Part shown: piece after piece, positions 15,970 through 24,711 of the stretch
Numbering within the stretch: position 1 is the first letter of the stretch
How the letters are laid out: each line of letters starts with the position of its first letter
Assembly (NCBI RefSeq): GCF_003711205.1
Contig: NZ_CP031013.1
Span: forward strand, 62,001-126,000
Origin: Polaromonas sp. SP1
Lineage (GTDB): Bacteria; Pseudomonadota; Gammaproteobacteria; Burkholderiales; Burkholderiaceae_C
Direction: 5' to 3'
Length of the DNA stretch: 64,000 nt
Translations under genes and position numbers: made by a program
Notes under the pieces: generated by a model
Told to the model about the DNA's origin: nothing
The model's input: the letters and a program-made list of their open reading frames with translations, nothing else
The model's database searches: none

Positions 15970-16926
15970 TCAATGGTGGCGGTTGACGAGCATGTCGGCC
16001 AGCGCGCGCAAGGCTTCGGTGCGGCCCAGCCCGCTGGCGTCCAGGCTGGCCAGGGCCTTGGCCAGCAATTGCTGCGCATAGGCTTTCGAGGCCTCCAGCC
16101 CCATCAGCGAGACGAAGGTGGGCTTGTCCTGCGCGGCGTCCTTGCCGGCGGTTTTGCCCAGCGTGGCGGAGTCGGCGGTCACGTCGAGGATGTCGTCGAC
16201 CACCTGGAAGGCCAGGCCGACCGCGGTGCCGTAATCGCGCAAGGCGTTTTGCACGGTGGGTGTGACGGCGCCACAAGCGGCCCCCATCATCACGCTGGCC
16301 TCCAGCAGCGCGCCGGTTTTCAGGCGGTGCATTTCGTGCAGCTGCTGCGAATTCAGGGGCATACCCACGCTGGCCAGGTCAATTGCCTGGCCGCCGGCCA
16401 TGCCCTGAAAGCCCGCAGCCTGGGCCAGCATGCGGCACAGGCGCGCCTGCGTGGCAGCGTCGACAGATTCATCGTCAGGCGTGAGGAATTCAAAGGCCAG
16501 CGCCTGCAAGGCGTCACCGGCCAGCAGGGCCTGCGCCTGGCCGAACTTCACGTGCACCGTGGGTTTGCCGCGGCGAAGCACGTCGTTGTCCATGCAGGGC
16601 ATGTCGTCGTGCACCAATGAGTACGCGTGAATCAGCTCGACTGCGCAGGCCGCCCGCAAGGCCGCCGCAGCGTTGCCGCCAACAGCTTCGCAGGCCGCCA
16701 TGACCAGCAGCGGGCGCAGCCGCTTGCCGCCGTCGAGCACGGCGTAGCGCATGGCGTCGCCCAGGCCGGCGGGCGCGGGGGCATCGGTGGGGCAAGCCAC
16801 CCAGCGGGACAAAGCCTGCTCGACAGTGGCCAGTTGTTTTGCGCTCCAGTCGTTCAGCGTGAACAGGGGCAGTTTTTCAGGGGCGTTCAATCGGGGTCTC
16901 TTGTTGGTGAGGGACAGAAAAGACAA
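15970..16926 (-). CDS. ispA: Farnesyl diphosphate synthase / geranyltranstransferase
   Basis: Adds isopentenyl diphosphate to make geranyl and farnesyl diphosphate for ubiquinone and undecaprenyl phosphate. About 318 aa. The two Mg-binding aspartate motifs are present: HDDMPCMDND (Asp107/108) and DDILD (244-248), with GGKRLRP at 66-72 and the KTG at ~203. The start is uncertain: the longest frame begins with TTG at 16924-16926, only 19 bp after xseB ends, while another TTG at residue 13, preceded by AAGAGA, is also credible. Middle gene of xseB-ispA-dxs. Confidence 0.95.
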   Translation of the reverse strand: MSFLSLTNKRPRLNAPEKLPLFTLNDWSAKQLATVEQALSRWVACPTDAPAPAGLGDAMRYAVLDGGKRLRPLLVMAACEAVGGNAAAALRAACAVELIHAYSLVHDDMPCMDNDVLRRGKPTVHVKFGQAQALLAGDALQALAFEFLTPDDESVDAATQARLCRMLAQAAGFQGMAGGQAIDLASVGMPLNSQQLHEMHRLKTGALLEASVMMGAACGAVTPTVQNALRDYGTAVGLAFQVVDDILDVTADSATLGKTAGKDAAQDKPTFVSLMGLEASKAYAQQLLAKALASLDASGLGRTEALRALADMLVNRHH

Positions 16927-16945
16927 CAGCGGCAGGTGGGTGCGC

Positions 16946-17203
16946 TTATTCTTGCGCCCAGGGCTTGAGTTCCGTGCCTTCGAGCACCTTGATCTGGGTT
17001 TCCACGGCTTCGAGTTTGTCCTTGCAAAACTTCAGCAGCTGCGCGCCGCGCTGGTAACCGGTCAGCAGCTGGTCCAGCGGCAACTGGCCGGACTCCAGGC
17101 TGTCCACCAGGCCTTCGAGTTCCTGCAATGCGGCCTCGTACGTTGCGGGCAAAGCTGGCGCAGCAGCGGGAGCGGAGGCGGAAGAGGTTGAGCTTTTGGC
17201 CAT
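16946..17203 (-). CDS. xseB: Exodeoxyribonuclease VII small subunit
   Basis: Small subunit of exonuclease VII, which degrades single-stranded DNA in complex with XseA. 85 aa, within the family range. The core [40 protein letters not shown] pattern and a [13 protein letters not shown] coiled region are typical, after a Ser/Ala/Pro-rich leader of about 20 residues. First gene of the operon with ispA and dxs. ATG start at 17201-17203. Divergent from the Rieske oxygenase gene across a 261-bp gap that holds a GTCAC-N8-GTGAC inverted repeat at 17283-17300. Confidence 0.95.
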   Translation of the reverse strand: MAKSSTSSASAPAAAPALPATYEAALQELEGLVDSLESGQLPLDQLLTGYQRGAQLLKFCKDKLEAVETQIKVLEGTELKPWAQE

Positions 17204-17464
17204 GTTTTTTCGGGTGAAGGCCTGATTTTAGGCCGTTGGGGGCTTTTTGCCGGCCCGGCGCTCCCGGGTTGCAAATGCAATCGTCACATTATCCGGTGAC
17301 AGGGCCTGAAGCCCCCCGATTTACCCCCGCGCGGGTACAATTGATAACAGTTCTCGATAGCAGCGAAGCTCGCTGCGGGATACCGGCCTTGTTTTCATCC
17401 GTGGGCTGTCGCTCAGCCTGCTTCCCTCGCTTGTCAACCTGCTTCCAAAGCCCCGCGCGGCGGC

Positions 17465-18601
17465 ATGTTCACCGAAATTCGCATGTCTGATCTCAGCCTT
17501 CGCCTCCTGCAGGCCACCAGCCAGCTCCCCATTTCCAGCTACTTCGATGCGGGCCTGTACCAGCGGGAGCAGCAAAAGCTGTTTGCGCGCGGGCCGCGCT
17601 ACCTCGGCCACGAGCTGGCGGTGCCCAACCTGGGCGACTACTACGCCCTGCCGCACGAAGGCGAAGGCCGCGCGCTGGTGCGCAACGCCTCGGGCATCGA
17701 GCTGATCTCCAACGTCTGCCGGCATCGCCAGTCGACCATGCTGCAGGGCCGCGGCAACACCGGCAGCAACATCGTCTGCCCGCTGCATCGCTGGACGTAC
17801 AACACCGCAGGCGAACTCATAGGCGCGCCGCACTTCGAGATCGACCCCTGCCTGAACCTGAACCGCTACAAGACCACCACCTGGAACGGGCTGGTGTTTG
17901 AAGACACCGGCCGCGATGTCGCCGCCGAAATGTCGCAGCTGGCCACCTACGCCGACCTCGACTTTTCAGGCTACCAGCTCGACAAGGTGCACCTGCACGA
18001 GTGCAACTACAACTGGAAAACCTTTATCGAGGTCTACCTGGAGGACTACCACGTCGGCCCCTTCCACCCCGGCCTGGGCGGCTTTGTCACCACGGACGAC
18101 CTGCGCTGGCAGCTTGAACCCCATTACTCGGTGCAGACCGTGGGCGTGTCGGACAAGCTGGGCAAGCCCGGCACCGACACCTACAAAAAATGGCACGACG
18201 TGGTGCTGCAGTATCGCAAGGGCGTGCCGCCCAAGTACGGCGCGATCTGGCTCACGTATTACCCGCACGTGATGGTCGAGTGGTACCCGCATGTACTGGT
18301 GGTCAGCACGCTGCACCCGCAGGGGCCCGACAAAACGCTCAACGTGGTCGAGTTTTTCTACCCTGAGGAAATCTGCGCCTTCGAGCGCGAGTTCATCGAG
18401 GCGCAGCAGGCCGCCTACATGGAAACCTGCGTGGAAGACGACGAGATCGCCCTGCGCATGGACGCCGGCCGCAAGGCCCTGATGGTGCGCGGCGACAACG
18501 AGTTCGGCCCCTACCAGAGCCCCATGGAAGACGGCATGCAGCACTTTCACGAGTGGTACCGCCGCGAGATGGGCGCCAGCAAAACCACGCAGATGATCTG
18601 A
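17465..18601 (+). CDS. Rieske-type oxygenase alpha subunit
   Basis: Terminal oxygenase subunit of a Rieske nonheme-iron (aromatic-ring-hydroxylating type) system, 378 aa. The [2Fe-2S] site is CRH at 85-87 and CPLH at 105-108. The mononuclear iron ligands His196 and His201 lie in NYNWKTFIEVYLEDYHVGPFH. No ferredoxin or reductase gene is adjacent, so electrons must come from elsewhere. ATG at 17465 or six codons later at 17483; neither has a strong ribosome site. Substrate is not deducible; the N-terminus (ISSYFDAGLYQREQQKLF) resembles the broad family acting on aromatic acids or quaternary amines. Confidence 0.85.
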   Translation: MFTEIRMSDLSLRLLQATSQLPISSYFDAGLYQREQQKLFARGPRYLGHELAVPNLGDYYALPHEGEGRALVRNASGIELISNVCRHRQSTMLQGRGNTGSNIVCPLHRWTYNTAGELIGAPHFEIDPCLNLNRYKTTTWNGLVFEDTGRDVAAEMSQLATYADLDFSGYQLDKVHLHECNYNWKTFIEVYLEDYHVGPFHPGLGGFVTTDDLRWQLEPHYSVQTVGVSDKLGKPGTDTYKKWHDVVLQYRKGVPPKYGAIWLTYYPHVMVEWYPHVLVVSTLHPQGPDKTLNVVEFFYPEEICAFEREFIEAQQAAYMETCVEDDEIALRMDAGRKALMVRGDNEFGPYQSPMEDGMQHFHEWYRREMGASKTTQMI

Positions 18602-18626
18602 TTTGACTGAACGCTGCACGCCGCAT

Positions 18627-18674
18627 GCTATGTATTTGATAGCTGCAAGCCAAGGTCCATTCTGGGCTAGAGGC
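18627..18674 (-). repeat. Interspersed GCTAT-hairpin element, copy 2
   Basis: GCTAT-N7-ATAGC hairpin (18627-18643) followed by GGGCTAGAGGC at 18664-18674, the inverse complement of the GCCTCTAGCCC end seen in other copies. It fills the 101-bp gap between the Rieske gene and the EamA transporter. Confidence 0.75.
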
Positions 18675-18702
18675 ACTTTTTACTTATAAAACCCGCCGCG
18701 CC

Positions 18703-19605
18703 ATGCAAGCTGTCTGGATGATTCTCTCCTCGTTTCTTTTTGCAACGATGGGGGTCTGCGTCAAGTACGCGTCGGAGCATTTCAACAGCGCCGAGCTGGT
18801 CTTCTACCGCGGCGTGCTCGGCATCCTGTTCATGGCGATTTACGCCCGCGCCCAGGGCATCACCCTGCGCACCCGCTACCCCGCCATGCACGCCTGGCGC
18901 AGCGTGATCGGCGTGATGTCGCTGTCGGCCTGGTTTTACGCGATTGCCCATTTGCCGCTGGCCACCGCCATGACGCTCAACTACATGAGCAGCGTGTGGA
19001 TCGCCGCCTTCCTGGTCGGCGGCGCGCTCATGCTGGGCAAGGCCGGGCAAAAAGGCCCGAGCCAGGGGCCTTTGGTGCTGGCCATCCTCGCGAGCTTTAT
19101 CGGTGTGGTGATGCTGCTGCGACCGGCCATCGACCAGAACCAGACCTTTGCCGGGCTGGTGGGCCTGATGTCCGGCCTGGGCGCCGCCTTTGCCTACATG
19201 CAGGTGATGGCGATTGCGCGCATGGGCGAGCCCGAAACGCGCACCGTGTTTTACTTTGCCGTGGGCACCGCCGTAGCCGGCGCGCTGGGCATGATCGTCA
19301 TGGGCATCACGCCCTGGAACTGGCAGCAAGCGCTGTGGCTGCCTCCCCTGGGCATCCTGGCCTCGCTGGGCCAGCTGACCATGACCAAGGCGTACTCCAT
19401 GTCCGAGAACCACGGCGGCACGCTGATGGTGGCCAACCTGCAGTACTCGGGTATTGTGTTTGCCGCCATCTACAGCCTGATCCTCTTTGGCGACAATATC
19501 CCCCTGATCGGCTGGGCCGGCATGGCGCTCATCATCGTGAGCGCGATTGCCGCCACCGTTTTACGTGCCCGTGCCGCACCCAACGCCCCCGCTGAAGAGC
19601 ACTAA
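18703..19605 (+). CDS. EamA/DMT-superfamily transporter
   Basis: Inner-membrane transporter or exporter of small metabolites, 300 aa, with ten hydrophobic segments arranged as two EamA halves (about residues 3-135 and 150-290). The first half begins MILSSFLFATMGVCVKYASE and the second includes GLVGLMSGLGAAFAYMQVMA. Start ATG at 18703, following the repeat element. The sulfurtransferase gene starts 10 bp after it, so the two probably share a transcript. Substrate unknown. Confidence 0.88.
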   Translation: MQAVWMILSSFLFATMGVCVKYASEHFNSAELVFYRGVLGILFMAIYARAQGITLRTRYPAMHAWRSVIGVMSLSAWFYAIAHLPLATAMTLNYMSSVWIAAFLVGGALMLGKAGQKGPSQGPLVLAILASFIGVVMLLRPAIDQNQTFAGLVGLMSGLGAAFAYMQVMAIARMGEPETRTVFYFAVGTAVAGALGMIVMGITPWNWQQALWLPPLGILASLGQLTMTKAYSMSENHGGTLMVANLQYSGIVFAAIYSLILFGDNIPLIGWAGMALIIVSAIAATVLRARAAPNAPAEEH

Positions 19606-19615
19606 GGAGCCCCTC

Positions 19616-20515
19616 ATGAGCTACACCACCCTGATCTCCGCCGAGCAGTTGCAGGCGCTGGTCGCCTCGGCCCAACCGCTGCGCATCTTCGACTGCACCT
19701 TCGACCTGATGAAGCCCAGCGCCGGGCAGGAGCAGTACCTGGCCTCGCACATCCCGGGCGCGGTGTATGCCAACCTCGACACAGCCCTGAGCGCCAAACA
19801 CGGCGTGGCGGGCGCCCACGGCGTGATCACCGCCAGCGGCGCCGACGCCCCCGCCTCGGGCGGGCGCCACCCGCTGCCCAATCGCGAAAAATTCGCCACC
19901 TGGCTTTCCAGCGTGGGCTTTGGCAACGACATGCAGGCGGTGGTGTATGACCGCAACGGCGCCAACTACTGCGGGCGCCTGTGGTGGATGCTCAAGTGGG
20001 CCGGCCATGAAAACGTCGCCGTGCTCGACGGCGGCTTGCAAGCCTGGCAGGCGGCGGGCGGCAAGGTCAACAGCGGCGAAGAGCCGGCGCACTTCCAGGC
20101 CAACTTCCTTCTGGCGCCTGAAAAGGCAAGCCTGGTGTCGGTCGAAACCGTGGCCCAACAACTCGGCCGTCCGGCGCAGACGCTGATCGACGCACGCGCC
20201 ACACCGCGCTTCAAGGGCGAAGTCGAGCCGCTGGATCCGGTCGCCGGCCACATCCCCGGCGCGCTGAACCGGCCTTTCAGCCAGAACATCGCGGCTGACG
20301 GCAAGTTCAAGCCGGCAGACCAACTCAAGGCCGAATTTGAAACCCTGCTGGCGGGACGCGACCCCGCCAGCGTGGTGCACCACTGCGGCAGCGGCGTGAG
20401 CGCCATTCCCAACCTGATCGCGATGGAAATCGCCGGCCTGGGACGCAGCGGGCTGTATGCGGGCAGCTGGAGCGACTGGTGCAGCGACCCGGCGCGCCCG
20501 GTGGCGCGGGGCTGA
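19616..20515 (+). CDS. sseA: Thiosulfate / 3-mercaptopyruvate sulfurtransferase
   Basis: Two-domain rhodanese that transfers sulfur from thiosulfate or 3-mercaptopyruvate to cyanide or thiol acceptors. 299 aa. The inactive N-terminal rhodanese domain covers about residues 1-145. The C-terminal domain carries the active loop CGSGVSA with Cys near residue 257. CGSGV(S/T)A is the mercaptopyruvate-type loop, while CRxGx(R/T) is thiosulfate-type. The start at 19616 is chosen over the longer frame because AAGGAG lies 8 bases upstream. It ends 30 bp before a strong terminator. Confidence 0.9.
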   Translation: MSYTTLISAEQLQALVASAQPLRIFDCTFDLMKPSAGQEQYLASHIPGAVYANLDTALSAKHGVAGAHGVITASGADAPASGGRHPLPNREKFATWLSSVGFGNDMQAVVYDRNGANYCGRLWWMLKWAGHENVAVLDGGLQAWQAAGGKVNSGEEPAHFQANFLLAPEKASLVSVETVAQQLGRPAQTLIDARATPRFKGEVEPLDPVAGHIPGALNRPFSQNIAADGKFKPADQLKAEFETLLAGRDPASVVHHCGSGVSAIPNLIAMEIAGLGRSGLYAGSWSDWCSDPARPVARG

Positions 20516-20543
20516 GCGTCGGCCGCACGGGCTCACCGCACAT

Positions 20544-20584
20544 AAAAAAACCTGCAGGGCGCAAGGCCTTGCAGGTTTTTTTTT
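20544..20584. terminator. Intrinsic terminator after sseA
   Basis: AAACCTGCAGG / CCTTGCAGGTTT stem with an A run before and a long T run after. It stops the EamA-sseA transcript and could also stop the convergent lipoprotein gene. Confidence 0.9.
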
Positions 20585-20638
20585 AGCTTTTCAGCAAGGG
20601 CGCACCGGCCAGTTCAGGCCGGTACGCGCTTCACCTAT

Positions 20639-20932
20639 TTACTTGACGCCGGGTGCGCTGGCAGGAGCGCCAGGTGCAGGGGGCGTGGAGTTGGCATCCG
20701 AAGCGGCGCCCATGGACGGCGTTGCGGTGCTGCTGCTGCCGGACATGGTGCTCGAGCTGCTCGAGCTGGTATCCGGCGTGGTGGTGGTGGACGGAGTCGA
20801 AGGCGTCGTCACGGCGGGCGACGAAGGCGTTGCGCCCGTGTCTTCAACCTTCTTGCCGCAGGCGCCCAGCGCCAGCAAAGAGGCCAGGGCAACGGCCGTC
20901 AGGGCAGCAGGTTTGAATTTGGATGCGAACAT
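20639..20932 (-). CDS. Small Ser/Thr-rich lipoprotein
   Basis: 97-aa predicted lipoprotein. A signal peptide (MFASKFKPAALTAVALASLL) ends at a lipobox LALGAC, with the acylated Cys at about residue 25. The mature part is a low-complexity Ser/Thr/Pro/Ala stretch with no recognisable domain. The ATG at 20930-20932 is chosen because AAGGAAA lies upstream and it puts the signal peptide first; the longer frame adds 27 residues before it. Function unknown; similar Ser/Thr-rich lipoproteins are common in Comamonadaceae. Confidence 0.7.
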   Translation of the reverse strand: MFASKFKPAALTAVALASLLALGACGKKVEDTGATPSSPAVTTPSTPSTTTTPDTSSSSSSTMSGSSSTATPSMGAASDANSTPPAPGAPASAPGVK

Positions 20933-21138
20933 GTCTGTTTCCTTATGTGAAAGATGGTGAAAGTCTTGAAAAATAAACTGGCCGAATGGATTGACTGCCA
21001 GCCAGAACTCCATTTAGCCGGGGCTGCGGCTTTGCCAGCATGAGACGCCTTCTCTCAGGCCTGTAGGGGTTTTTCGCTATCGCTGGCGCTTTTGGCCCAG
21101 CGGTGCAAGCCGAGGGCAGCGCGAACCCAAACACGCGC

Positions 21139-21315
21139 CTAGCGTGCGTGGCCGCTCAGCCGGATGCGCCTGTGCGGGTTGTCGCGCCGTGAGCCCGAGC
21201 TGGGCCCGGCGCCGCGGCTGCTTCGCGATCCGTTGTCGGGGCGGTCACTCACCTGCCCTTTGGAGGGGCTGGGTTCGGGCCTGTGGTGGTGCAGGCTGTC
21301 TTCGGTGTGTTTCAT
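21139..21315 (-). CDS. Possible small basic hypothetical protein
   Basis: 58-codon frame starting at an ATG (21313-21315) with AGGAGA five bases upstream and ending at a TAG at 21139-21141. The product is hydrophilic and basic (MKHTEDSLHHHRPEPSPSKG, later RRDNPHRRIRL). No family is recognised. It occupies an otherwise empty gap between the lipoprotein gene and the FAD monooxygenase. The good ribosome site is the main support; it could be chance in GC-rich DNA. Confidence 0.4.
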   Translation of the reverse strand: MKHTEDSLHHHRPEPSPSKGQVSDRPDNGSRSSRGAGPSSGSRRDNPHRRIRLSGHAR

Positions 21316-21542
21316 GGGGTCTCCTAGGCTTGCCGGGTTGCGCGCGGCCGGGAAACCACCCGCCCGTCAACCGGCTGTGCAGCACCACCTCCACAGATCA
21401 GAGGCAGGGCATGCTGTACTTCAATTCACTTTAGGAGCCGCACCCTGCGCCGCTTGTAGGCATTGCCTGCCGATGACGTAGGAAAGGGCCTACAAGCGGG
21501 CCGCGCCGAAATTCCCTCAAGCTGCTTTCTTAAGGAAAATCG

Positions 21543-21590
21543 GGCCCCAGCCCTTGTGGCACTTAGGCAAGTAGCTATCAAATCGATAGC
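21543..21590 (+). repeat. Interspersed GCTAT-hairpin element, copy 3
   Basis: Starts GGCCCCAGCCC and ends with the hairpin GCTATCAAATCGATAGC (21574-21590). It lies 8 bp beyond the stop codon of the FAD monooxygenase gene. The rest of the gap from 21316 to 21542 holds nothing I recognise. Confidence 0.75.
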
Positions 21591-21598
21591 ACTGCCGG

Positions 21599-22879
21599 TT
21601 ATTCAGCCACGGCGGCTGCAGGGGCCACAGCCGCCGCGGCCCGCGCCGGAGAGAGCACATGCTCGGGCCGCACGCCCACACCCACCAGATAGGCGGGCAG
21701 CGCCTGCAGCAACGGAAAACGCTGCATCAGCTTCAGGGGCCAGGGCAGCGCCATGGGCGGCGCGTCGGTGCCCCGGCCTGCCAGCACCGGGCTGAGCACC
21801 CGGTTCTGGATCGCGACCTGCGCGGCCTGCGTGAGGCGGGTCGGGAACAGCCGGCGCTTTTCGACCTGCGCCAGCAGGGGCGTGAAGTCTGCCCTGCCCA
21901 TCCGCGCATCCGCCAGCGCCGCGGCCAGGATGTTCGCCGCCGCCACCGCGTCCTGCACCGCCAGGTTGATGCCGACACCACCCACCGGTGACATGGCGTG
22001 CGCCGCATCGCCGATACACAAAAGGCCGGGCTTGTACCAGCGCTCCAACCGGTCGACCGTCACGCTGAGCAGCTTGATGTCGTCCCAGCTGGCCAGGATG
22101 CCGATGCGCCCCGCAAAGAGCGGCGCCACCTTCACCATGTCGGCCCTGAAAGCCTGCAGCCCGCGCGCGCGTACCTCCTCGATACCGCCTTTGGGAATCA
22201 CATAGGCGCATTGCCAGTAAGTGCCGCGGTCAATCATCGCCAGGAAGATGCCGGTGGTGATGCGCCCGCCCGTGGTGGACGGGTCGCCGGGCTCCTTGGG
22301 CAGCCGCACCCACAGCACGTCGATCGGGGCGCCGAGGTCTCGTACAACGAGGCCTGCCGCGCTGCGCACTGTCGAGCGGCGGCCGTCTGCGCCGATGACC
22401 AGATCGGCCATGACCTGCAGGGGACCGCCGGGGGTCGTGACTTGCACCCCTGTCACGGTATCGCCCTCCTGCATCACGCCGGTGACTTCAGCGTTCTGGA
22501 TCAGGCGAAAACCCGGGTAGCGCCCGGCCTCGTCGCGCACGAAATCCAGGAACTCCCACTGGGGCATCATCGCGATGAATTTGCAGCGGATGCCCAGGCG
22601 TTTGAAGTTGGCCAGAAGCACCTCGGTGTTGCCCACCACGGCTCGCAGCTCGCTCACCTCGTCGTGCGGGCGCGCCAGGAATTTGTCGAGCAGGCCGAGT
22701 TCATGGATCACCTGCAGCGTCGACGGGTGCACCGTGTCGCCGCGAAAGTCGCGCAGGAAGTCGGCGTGTTTTTCCAGTACCAGCACTTCGACGCCGGCGC
22801 GCGCCAGCAGCAGGCCCAGCATCATGCCGGCCGGGCCGCCGCCTGCGATGCAGCAGCGAACGTTGATTACTTCGGCCAT
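21599..22879 (-). CDS. FAD-dependent aromatic-type monooxygenase (PHBH/UbiH fold)
   Basis: Flavoprotein hydroxylase of the p-hydroxybenzoate hydroxylase superfamily, 426 aa. The N-terminal GxGxxG (CCIAGGGPAGMMLGLLLARA) binds ADP of FAD. The DG motif is DLVIGADGRRSTVR (around residue 160) and the GD motif is LLCIGDAAHAMSPVGGVGIN (around 285). No partner reductase is needed, as this class uses NAD(P)H directly. The C-terminus ends in an Ala/Val/Pro-rich tail (residues ~405-426). ATG at 22877-22879. Substrate unknown; neighbours give no pathway. Confidence 0.88.
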   Translation of the reverse strand: MAEVINVRCCIAGGGPAGMMLGLLLARAGVEVLVLEKHADFLRDFRGDTVHPSTLQVIHELGLLDKFLARPHDEVSELRAVVGNTEVLLANFKRLGIRCKFIAMMPQWEFLDFVRDEAGRYPGFRLIQNAEVTGVMQEGDTVTGVQVTTPGGPLQVMADLVIGADGRRSTVRSAAGLVVRDLGAPIDVLWVRLPKEPGDPSTTGGRITTGIFLAMIDRGTYWQCAYVIPKGGIEEVRARGLQAFRADMVKVAPLFAGRIGILASWDDIKLLSVTVDRLERWYKPGLLCIGDAAHAMSPVGGVGINLAVQDAVAAANILAAALADARMGRADFTPLLAQVEKRRLFPTRLTQAAQVAIQNRVLSPVLAGRGTDAPPMALPWPLKLMQRFPLLQALPAYLVGVGVRPEHVLSPARAAAAVAPAAAVAE

Positions 22880-23025
22880 GGCGCCTTCCTCGGGGTGTTG
22901 GGGCCCCTGACCATATCCAGCCTTGCAGGCCGATGCAAGCCTTCGGGCACCAAGGCGATGCGGACCCCAAGGCCGGTTTCGGGCGTTACACGGGTTGCGG
23001 CTGCGTGGAGGTGCCGCTTTTTCGC

Positions 23026-23325
23026 CTATTTCAGCGTCATTGGCATGGGCGTTGTCTGCACTTCACCCGGGTCCGGGGGGGTGTCCAGGGGCGGGAGAGG
23101 TTCGGGTGGCGGTACGTTGGGGTTGGTGGCCATGGCTAGGTCCGGTTTTTTTGAGTCATCGGCGCGACCGCCGGGAGACCTGGGCGCCTGCGGGGTGCCG
23201 ACGTTGTCAGGCAGGTCGCGGATCATGGCCTCACCTTTTTCATCCCGGCCGTCAGACGGCAGGTCATCTTCCAGCGTGGGTTCGGGCTCGTCATTGCCCG
23301 GCCGCTTGGGCTTGCCCGGCGTCAC
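23026..23325 (-). CDS. Hypothetical acidic Pro-rich protein
   Basis: 99-aa hydrophilic protein with many Pro, Asp and Glu residues (MTPGKPKRPGNDEPEPTLED ... PPPEPLPPLDTPPDP). No domain is recognised and it is probably disordered. It starts with GTG at 23323-23325, overlapping the TGA stop of the small membrane-protein gene upstream (GTGA overlap). That is the arrangement of translationally coupled genes and the best support that both are real. Confidence 0.55.
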   Translation of the reverse strand: MTPGKPKRPGNDEPEPTLEDDLPSDGRDEKGEAMIRDLPDNVGTPQAPRSPGGRADDSKKPDLAMATNPNVPPPEPLPPLDTPPDPGEVQTTPMPMTLK

Positions 23326-23546
23326 AGGCCCACCACCATGAGCGGCAGGTCATGCGTCGCCAGTGCGGCAGCAGCGGCCATGCTGGCAAAGACGGTGACG
23401 AAAAAAGCGATGTACGCCGCAGCGCGGGGGCGGCGAAAGCTGAACGGCTTGCGCTGGGGCGCCTCACGCGCCATATCGGCGCTGACGTCATAGGCGGAGG
23501 GACGGAAAGCGCTGGAAACCGTGCTGGAGTCTGAGTGGAAGTTCAT
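23322..23546 (-). CDS. Hypothetical single-span membrane protein
   Basis: 74-aa protein with a polar N-terminus (MNFHSDSSTVSSAFRPSAYD), a basic stretch (RKPFSFRRPRA) and one hydrophobic segment (AAYIAFFVTVFASMAAAAAL, about residues 43-62). The ATG at 23544-23546 is preferred over the longer frame to 23588, which only adds basic residues. Its stop overlaps the start of the next gene. No family recognised. Confidence 0.55.
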   Translation of the reverse strand: MNFHSDSSTVSSAFRPSAYDVSADMAREAPQRKPFSFRRPRAAAYIAFFVTVFASMAAAAALATHDLPLMVVGL

Positions 23547-23711
23547 GGCGGGCCTGCCTTTTTTGCCTTTTGCACACTGTTTGCACAATGGAACGTGGCA
23601 TCGGTGGATGCTTGGCCCTATCTTCTTGCGCCGCCGGAAACCCGCCTATAGGTGGCCAGCGCCTGTCGTTGTCAGGCACCGTCTGACAGCAGCCGCTTTA
23701 CGGCTTGCCGC

Positions 23712-24560
23712 TCAATGGTGGTGCGCCATGCCGCTGATCAGCGTGACCAGGCCGATGCCGATGGCCAGCCAGGCGATTTGCGCAATGGTTTCGCGGGCGG
23801 TGACGCGTTTTTGCAGCTGGGGGATCAAATCGGCCAGTGCCACATAAATAAAACTGCTGGACGCCATGATCAGGAAAAACGGCAGGTAGTCATACAGCTG
23901 GTCGACCAGCGCATAACCCACCACCCCGCCCAGCGCGGTGACGGCGCCGGCCAGCGACACCTTGACGAGGGCGGCGCGCCGGTTGTTGGAGGTCTGGCGC
24001 AGCACGACCAGGTCGCCCATGTGGTGGGGCACCTCGTGCACCAGCACCGCCAGCGCGGCCACCACGCCCAGCCGCAAATCAGCCATAAAGGCCGACGCGA
24101 TCAGGATGCCGTCGCCAAACGCGTGCACGCTGTCGCCGGCCAGCACGGCCCAGCCGCCGGTGCGCGGCTCGCCATGGTCGTGCGCATGGTCATGCCCGTG
24201 GTGGCTGTGCGCGGCATGGACGTGGCCGGTGTGGTCATGCTGGGCATGGGCCGCCGCTTCAGGGCCGTGGTGCCCGCCGCCGTGGTGCTCATGCCCGTGG
24301 TGCCAGAGCTCGGCCTTGTCGAGCAGGAAGAAAAACACCAGCCCCACCAGCAAGGTGGCAAACAGCTCTTTCGCGCCGGCCTGGCTCTCAAAGGCCTCGG
24401 GCAGCAAATGCATAAAAGCCGTGGCCAGCAATGCGCCGGCAGCCAGGCTGAGCATGTGCTGGGTGTAGCGGGCCAGCACACCAAAGCTGAGCAGCGCCGC
24501 CAGCCACACGCTGCCGATGCCGGCGGCCAGGGTTCCCACCAGGATTGCTATCAAAGTCAT
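23712..24560 (-). CDS. ZIP-family divalent metal transporter
   Basis: Inner-membrane transporter of Zn2+/Fe2+-type metals, 282 aa, about eight hydrophobic segments. A long His-rich loop follows the third segment (HHGHEHHGGGHHGPE ... HSHHGHDHAHDHGEP, residues ~85-130). Metal-site motifs are HAFGDGILIASAF (segment 4) and HEVPHHMGD (segment 5), the ZIP signature. The ATG at 24558-24560 lies inside the stem of an interspersed hairpin element; a GTG four codons upstream is possible. Neither start has a clear ribosome site. No zinc-regulator gene is near. Confidence 0.9.
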   Translation of the reverse strand: MTLIAILVGTLAAGIGSVWLAALLSFGVLARYTQHMLSLAAGALLATAFMHLLPEAFESQAGAKELFATLLVGLVFFFLLDKAELWHHGHEHHGGGHHGPEAAAHAQHDHTGHVHAAHSHHGHDHAHDHGEPRTGGWAVLAGDSVHAFGDGILIASAFMADLRLGVVAALAVLVHEVPHHMGDLVVLRQTSNNRRAALVKVSLAGAVTALGGVVGYALVDQLYDYLPFFLIMASSSFIYVALADLIPQLQKRVTARETIAQIAWLAIGIGLVTLISGMAHHH

Positions 24561-24596
24561 AGCTGCTAACACTCGTATTTATTGGGCTGGAGCCCG
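24547..24596 (-). repeat. Interspersed GCTAT-hairpin element, copy 4, over the ZIP start codon
   Basis: On the minus strand the element runs GGGCTCCAGCCC ... TTAGCAGCTAT-GACTTTG-ATAGC. The ATG of the ZIP gene uses the last two bases of the GCTAT arm plus the first loop base, and the ATAGC arm codes residues 4-5. The hairpin therefore spans the initiation site. Confidence 0.75.
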
Positions 24597-24711
24597 AAAT
24601 CATTCACAACCACCCATGGAGGTTACACCACAGACGACAAAACCCCGGGCGTGGCATCCAATGCCTGCGGCCGGGGTTCTATTTATCTTATCAAGCGTGT
24701 CAAGTGGTTAG

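Noticed and set aside
20457-20960. 167-codon plus-strand frame over the lipoprotein gene
   Set aside because: The opposite strand has a signal peptide with a lipobox and a ribosome site; this frame has neither.
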